Of a DNA stretch of 35,598 nucleotides, positions 32,226 through 35,598 are shown piece by piece (positions within the stretch are counted from its first letter, which is position 1; every line of letters starts with the position of its first letter). The notes under the pieces are model-generated. The model saw nothing but the letters and a program-made list of their open reading frames with translations. It did no database searches and had not been told where the DNA came from. A program made the translations under genes and the position numbers. Origin of the DNA: Aeromicrobium sp. (GTDB taxonomy: Bacteria > Actinomycetota > Actinomycetes > Propionibacteriales > Nocardioidaceae); assembly GCF_014378035.1 (NCBI RefSeq), contig NZ_JACMOM010000353.1, positions 1 to 35,598 of the forward strand, in the 5' to 3' direction.

Positions 32226-33731
32226 CTACATGTGGCCGGTGTCGAGGTATCGCTGGTGCCACCCGAGGGCCTCGTCGAGCAGGTGCGGGGTGTGGCGTGC
32301 GTGCGGGCGGTTCGCCTTGGCGCGGGCGACATAGTCGGTCAGCTCGTCGCGGTAGGACGGGTGCGCGCAGTGCGCGATGACGCGTTCGGCCCGGTCGGTG
32401 GGGCTCAGCCCTCGGAGGTCTGCCAGCCCCTGCTCGGTGATGATGATGTGCACGTCGTGCTCGGTGTGGTCGACGTGGCTCACCATGGGGACGATCGAGG
32501 AGATGGCGCCGTTCTTGGCCGTCGAAGGGGAGAGGAAGAAATTGAGGAAGGCATTGCGGGCGAAGTCGCCGCTGCCTCCGATGCCGTTCATGATGGCGCT
32601 GCCCATGACGTGCGTGGAGTTGACGTTGCCGTAGATGTCGGCCTCGATCATGCCGTTCATCGCGATGACCCCGAGGCGCCGCACGAGCTCTGGGTGGTTG
32701 GAGATCTCCTCGCTGCGCAGCAGGATGCGGCCTTTGTAGGAGTCGATGTTCGACATGAAGCGGTGGACCCCCGCCGTCGAGAGCCCGAACGAGGTGGCTG
32801 ACGCCGCGCGCAGGGTGCCGGTGTCGAGAAGATCGAGCATCGCGTCCTGGATCACTTCGGTGTAGGCGGTGAGGTCGGTGAACTCGCTAGCGCCCAGCCC
32901 GGCCATGACGGCGTTGGCGACGTTGCCCACCCCCGACTGCAGCGGCAGCAGCGACGGAGGAATCCGCCCGGTGGCGACCTCGTGGCGAAGGAACTCGATC
33001 AGGTGCCCGGCGATGGCACGCGACTCGACCCCCGGCGGAGTGAACGGTGAGTTGCGGTCTGGCGCGTCGGTCTCCACCACGGCGACGACCTTGGCCGGGT
33101 CGACCCGTAGGTACGGCTCACCGATGCGGTCCATCGGGCCGTTGAGCGGGATCGGCCGACGGTTCGGTGGCAGGGCGGTCTCGTAGTAGACGTCGTGGAA
33201 ACCCTCGAGCTCGCGGGGCTGCCAGCTGTTGACCTCGAGGATGACGCGGTCGGCCTGGTCGAGCCACGTCTTGTTGTTGCCGACCGAGCTGCTGGGGATG
33301 AGGAGGCCGTCGGGCAGGATCGCCGTCACCTCGACCACGGCGACGTCGAGGTTGCCGTAGAAGCCGAACCACATGTTCTGCGCCGAATGGCTCAAATGGG
33401 CATCGACGTAGTCGACCTCGCCGCTGTTGATGAGGGCGCGAAGGGTCGGGTCGGAGTTGTAGGGAAGCCGGGTGGAGATGCCGTGTGCGGTGGCCAGGAC
33501 ACCGTCGACCTCGGGCGCCGTCGATGCGCCTGTCCAGAGCCCGATGCGGAAGTCCTCACCGCGCCCGTGCGCCACGGCCATGCGGGCAGCGAGGGCGGCG
33601 GGCACGGCCTTGGGGTAACCGGCCCCGGTGAATCCGCTCATGCCGACGTTGTCGCCGGGGTGCACGAACGTGGCCGCCTCCTCGGCTGCGACGACCATCG
33701 TCCGCAGCGTCGGACAGGTGATTCGGGTCAT
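32226..33731 (-). CDS. Acetyl-CoA hydrolase/succinate CoA-transferase family protein
   Basis: Class I CoA transferase, 501 aa, full length for the Cat1/AarC/ScpC/YgfH subfamily. The N-terminal VGMSGFTGAGYPKAVPAALA block is typical. The catalytic glutamate is E292 in AYTEVIQD, close to the E294 position of AarC, with the QSGVGNVANAVMAGL block before it and IYGNVNSTHVMGSAIMNGIGGSGDF after it. Likely reaction: moving CoA between succinate and acetate or propionate; simple thioester hydrolysis is an alternative annotation. The ATG at 33731 has GGAGGG upstream. A GACAAT -10 (33761-33756) gives a short leader. It is divergent from ychF across 143 bp. It is not part of the mycobacterial version of the block as I remember it. 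Confidence 0.9.
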   Translation of the reverse strand: MTRITCPTLRTMVVAAEEAATFVHPGDNVGMSGFTGAGYPKAVPAALAARMAVAHGRGEDFRIGLWTGASTAPEVDGVLATAHGISTRLPYNSDPTLRALINSGEVDYVDAHLSHSAQNMWFGFYGNLDVAVVEVTAILPDGLLIPSSSVGNNKTWLDQADRVILEVNSWQPRELEGFHDVYYETALPPNRRPIPLNGPMDRIGEPYLRVDPAKVVAVVETDAPDRNSPFTPPGVESRAIAGHLIEFLRHEVATGRIPPSLLPLQSGVGNVANAVMAGLGASEFTDLTAYTEVIQDAMLDLLDTGTLRAASATSFGLSTAGVHRFMSNIDSYKGRILLRSEEISNHPELVRRLGVIAMNGMIEADIYGNVNSTHVMGSAIMNGIGGSGDFARNAFLNFFLSPSTAKNGAISSIVPMVSHVDHTEHDVHIIITEQGLADLRGLSPTDRAERVIAHCAHPSYRDELTDYVARAKANRPHARHTPHLLDEALGWHQRYLDTGHM

Positions 33732-33860
33732 GTGGGATCCCTCCAAGCTCGGCCCATTGTCTACCCCGCGTCGGCCATCCCCCACCACCGCCGACCACAC
33801 TGACGGCATCGCGGATGCGTCACAGCGACCATGCTGGCGAGGACGTCCCGGGAAAGCCCG

Positions 33861-33866
33861 TAGGAT
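33861..33866 (+). promoter_or_regulatory. -10 element of ychF
   Basis: TAGGAT ends 8 nt before the GTG at 33875, so a leaderless or 1-2 nt leader mRNA is likely. No Shine-Dalgarno is present. Confidence 0.45.
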
Positions 33867-33874
33867 TGTTCCTC

Positions 33875-34963
33875 GTGGCTCTCAGCATCGGCATCGTCGG
33901 ACTCCCCAACGCGGGCAAGTCGACCCTCTTCAACGCCCTGACCAAGAACGACGTCCTCGCGGCGAACTACCCGTTCGCGACGATCGAGCCCAATGTCGGC
34001 GTGGTCGGTGTCCCCGACTCGCGACTCGGCGCGCTCGCGGGCATCTTCGGCTCCGAGAAGCAGCTGCCGGCAACCGTGCAGTTCGTCGACATCGCCGGCA
34101 TCGTGCGCGGCGCTTCGGAGGGCGAGGGGCTTGGCAACAAGTTCTTGTCGCACATCCGCGAGTCCGACGCCATCTGCCAGGTCACCCGGGTGTTCCGCGA
34201 CGACGACGTGACGCACGTCGACGGCAAGGTGTCACCGTCCGACGACATCGAGACCATCTCGACCGAGCTGATCCTCGCCGACCTGCAGACCATCGAGAAC
34301 GCGCTGCCCCGACTCGACAAGGAGTCGCGCAAGGACAAGTCGCTCGTCGCCGCGTACGAGGCCGCCAAGGAGGCGCAGACCGTCCTCGAGGGTGGTACCG
34401 GAGCGTTCAAGGCCGGGCTCGACCTCGGGCCCCTGCGCGACCTGCACCTGTTGAGTGCCAAGCCGCAGATCTTCGTCTTCAACTGTGACACCGACGAGCT
34501 CAGCGACGCCGATCTCCAGACCCGGATGCGTGACATCGTCGCCCCCGCCGAGGCGATCTTTCTCGATGCCAAGTCGGAGGCCGAGCTGGTCGAGCTCGGC
34601 GACGACGAGGAGGCCGAGATCATGCGAGCCGAGATGCTGGCCGACATGGGCGTCGACGAGCCCGGGCTCGACGCGCTCGCTCGTGTCGGCTTCGACACCC
34701 TGGGGCTGCAGACGTACCTCACCGCCGGGCCCAAGGAGTCGCGCGCCTGGACCATTCCCAAGGGGGCGACCGCCCCGCAGGCTGCCGGCGTCATCCACAC
34801 CGACTTCGAGCGCGGCTTCATCAAGGCCGAGATCGTGTCGTTCGGCGACCTCGTCGAGGCCGGTTCGATGGCTACGGCGAAGTCGGCCGGCAAGGTGCGC
34901 ATGGAGGGCAAGGACTACGTCATGGCCGACGGCGACGTGGTGGAGTTCCGCTTCAACGTCTGA
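33875..34963 (+). CDS. ychF: Redox-regulated ATPase YchF (Obg family)
   Basis: Ribosome-associated P-loop NTPase that prefers ATP and is tied to translation and oxidative-stress control. The product is 362 aa. G1 is GLPNAGKS (9-16), G3 is DIAG, and the G4 region reads FNCDTDE in place of the usual NxxE, consistent with relaxed guanine specificity. A coiled-coil insertion lies at about 130-200 and a TGS-like domain closes the protein (GVIHTDFERGFIKAEIVSFGD and MEGKDYVMADGDVVEFRFNV split). The GTG at 33875 leaves ALSIGIVGLPN, the usual start; the frame back to 33815 passes through the -10 and is rejected. Confidence 0.95.
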   Translation: MALSIGIVGLPNAGKSTLFNALTKNDVLAANYPFATIEPNVGVVGVPDSRLGALAGIFGSEKQLPATVQFVDIAGIVRGASEGEGLGNKFLSHIRESDAICQVTRVFRDDDVTHVDGKVSPSDDIETISTELILADLQTIENALPRLDKESRKDKSLVAAYEAAKEAQTVLEGGTGAFKAGLDLGPLRDLHLLSAKPQIFVFNCDTDELSDADLQTRMRDIVAPAEAIFLDAKSEAELVELGDDEEAEIMRAEMLADMGVDEPGLDALARVGFDTLGLQTYLTAGPKESRAWTIPKGATAPQAAGVIHTDFERGFIKAEIVSFGDLVEAGSMATAKSAGKVRMEGKDYVMADGDVVEFRFNV

Positions 34964-34966
34964 CTT

Positions 34967-34982
34967 CCTGCGTTTGCGCAGG
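34967..34982 (+). terminator. Hairpin after ychF
   Basis: CCTGCG-TTTG-CGCAGG is a perfect 6-bp stem starting 3 bp after the ychF stop. There is no U-tract. Possible U-less terminator. Confidence 0.4.
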
Positions 34983-35221
34983 TCAGAGCGTTATGAGTCG
35001 TATTCGAGGCCCCAGATCTCGGATGGAAGCCCCCTCACCGCTCGTGTCATCTGAATACCCGCAATCTCTGACGCGCGAATCCCGGCTCGTGCAGACCACG
35101 GTCGATCGCGGTGGAAGACGCGGGTCCATCAACAGTGTCGGGTGGATAAAGGCTGGCTTGCACTCAGCTTTCTGCACGAGTGCGTGCGTCGCGGAGCCGC
35201 GCCTTCCATCCGCTCACGGAG
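34983..35221. other. Non-coding flank between ychF and the transposase remnant
   Basis: An open frame runs through it from 34993, but its first 75 or so residues look like no protein family I know and its base pattern is less codon-like than the neighbours. I see no RNA gene or clear promoter here. It is probably degraded insertion-derived DNA. Confidence 0.5.
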
Positions 35222-35400
35222 TGCACGGTCCCAGCCTGTTGGCCCAGTCGATCAGCACCGCCCGCGGCGCCGGGGTCACCTCACGGATTCTGGCTCGTGC
35301 GGACTCGGCCTACTACGGTGACGCCTTCGTCGGCACCGCGCGACGCCACAAGATCTGGTTCAGCGTGACCGCGAGCACGAACCCCGACCCCGCCACCGAT
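35222..35400 (+). pseudogene. Remnant of an IS1380-family transposase
   Basis: About 60 codons read LLAQSISTARGAGVTSRILA, then RADSAYYGDAFVGTARRHK and WFSVTAST. The RADSAYYG and FSVTA blocks match the catalytic core region of IS1380-type DDE transposases as I know them; the D of RADS is one of the acidic catalytic residues. The normal protein is about 450 aa. Here neither the first half nor the C-terminal third is present, and homology stops at about 35400, after which the frame reads unrelated RHHKKCDPRN. No terminal inverted repeats are visible. It marks a place where a mobile element landed and decayed at the end of the conserved block. Confidence 0.7.
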
Positions 35401-35449
35401 CGACATCACAAAAAATGCGATCCCAGAAACATCGTCGGTGGATCAGGGC

Positions 35450-35598
35450 TCAGGTGTGGGCTCGTCCTACGAGCGGGTTGAGCTCGGAGACCGCGAGAAC
35501 GCCCGGCTGCACCCCTGGCAAGAAGTCGCGCCACGTCCCGCTGATGAGCGTTGGAGACTCCACGACGCGGGCGCCGTCGGCGAAGTAGGTGGTCGCCA
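35450..35598 (-). CDS. 3' end of an unidentified gene, cut by the window edge
   Basis: Reading the minus strand from the window end gives 48 codons up to TGA at 35452-35450, with strong coding-like GC at third positions. The C-terminus reads TTYFADGARVVESPTLISGT and continues WRDFLPGVQPGVLAVSELNP to end RAHT. I do not recognise the family with confidence; the VVESPTL...WRDFLPGV pattern is faintly like the end of DUF397 proteins, but that is weak. The start lies beyond the window. Confidence 0.5.
   Translation of the reverse strand, partial: ATTYFADGARVVESPTLISGTWRDFLPGVQPGVLAVSELNPLVGRAHT

Noticed and set aside
1-35598. tRNA, rRNA, integrase or attachment sites
   Set aside because: I saw no cloverleaf-like segments, rRNA blocks, integrase genes or att-like duplications; gaps are mostly under 150 bp.

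Overview
The window is high-GC, gene-dense DNA with many GTG starts, ATGA/GTGA start-stop overlaps, a mycothiol S-conjugate amidase (Mca) gene and a MhuD-like haem oxygenase gene. This points to an actinobacterium. Nocardioidaceae (Aeromicrobium/Nocardioides type) is my best guess from gene content; it is an inference without a database search. From memory, the backbone order greA - DUF4307 - mca - small membrane protein - DUF255/thioredoxin protein - TrhA - short-chain Z-prenyl synthase - PhoH2 - fumarase - glpX - DUF4245 - xseB - xseA - ispH - DUF6542 - ychF matches Mycobacterium tuberculosis Rv1080c to Rv1112. The window is thus an ancient actinobacterial core block with lineage-specific insertions.

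Layout. 1-178: a 26-bp tandem repeat upstream of threonine ammonia-lyase (179-1369). 1390-8196: greA, DUF4307, mca, a CDF metal transporter, a 76-aa membrane protein, a YyaL-type thioredoxin-fold protein, TrhA and a Z-prenyl synthase. 8458-9783: PhoH2 (PIN + PhoH). 9875-15411: a five-gene operon with 4-nt overlaps, made of an LpqY-like lipoprotein, two CUT1-type permeases, an ABC ATPase whose catalytic motifs are degenerate, and a DUF2079 (GT-C-like) membrane protein. 15434-17282: class II fumarase and a DUF6314 gene. 17266-20318 (minus): a molybdate operon led by an HTH-Mop regulator, then modA, modB and modC. 20387-22295 (minus): glpX and an alpha/beta hydrolase. 22417-24381: DUF4245 and xseA/xseB. 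24457-25157: an NlpC/P60 protein with a probable c-di-AMP (ydaO-type) riboswitch leader. 25256-34963: ispH, gamma-glutamyltransferase, a CPA1 antiporter fused to a UBP zinc finger, rmuC/DUF6542, a MhuD-like monooxygenase, an acetyl-CoA hydrolase/CoA-transferase family enzyme and ychF. 34964-35598: a flank with an IS1380-type transposase remnant and the 3' end of an unidentified minus-strand gene.

How it fits together. Central metabolism (fumarase, GlpX, CoA transferase, threonine deaminase), isoprenoid synthesis (IspH, Z-prenyl synthase), thiol metabolism (Mca, GGT), DNA maintenance (XseAB, RmuC) and RNA/translation functions (GreA, PhoH2, YchF) lie side by side as separate short transcription units. 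The most striking regulatory pattern is that about a dozen unit-leading genes have a TAnnnT -10 hexamer 5-8 nt (usually exactly 6) before the start codon. That is the geometry of leaderless mRNAs. At 7415-7437 two divergent genes share one such element with start codons exactly 18 bp apart. The strongest candidates for new biology are the LpqY/SugABC-like operon with a crippled ATPase and coupled DUF2079 protein, the antiporter-zinc-finger fusion, and the shared bidirectional leaderless promoter.
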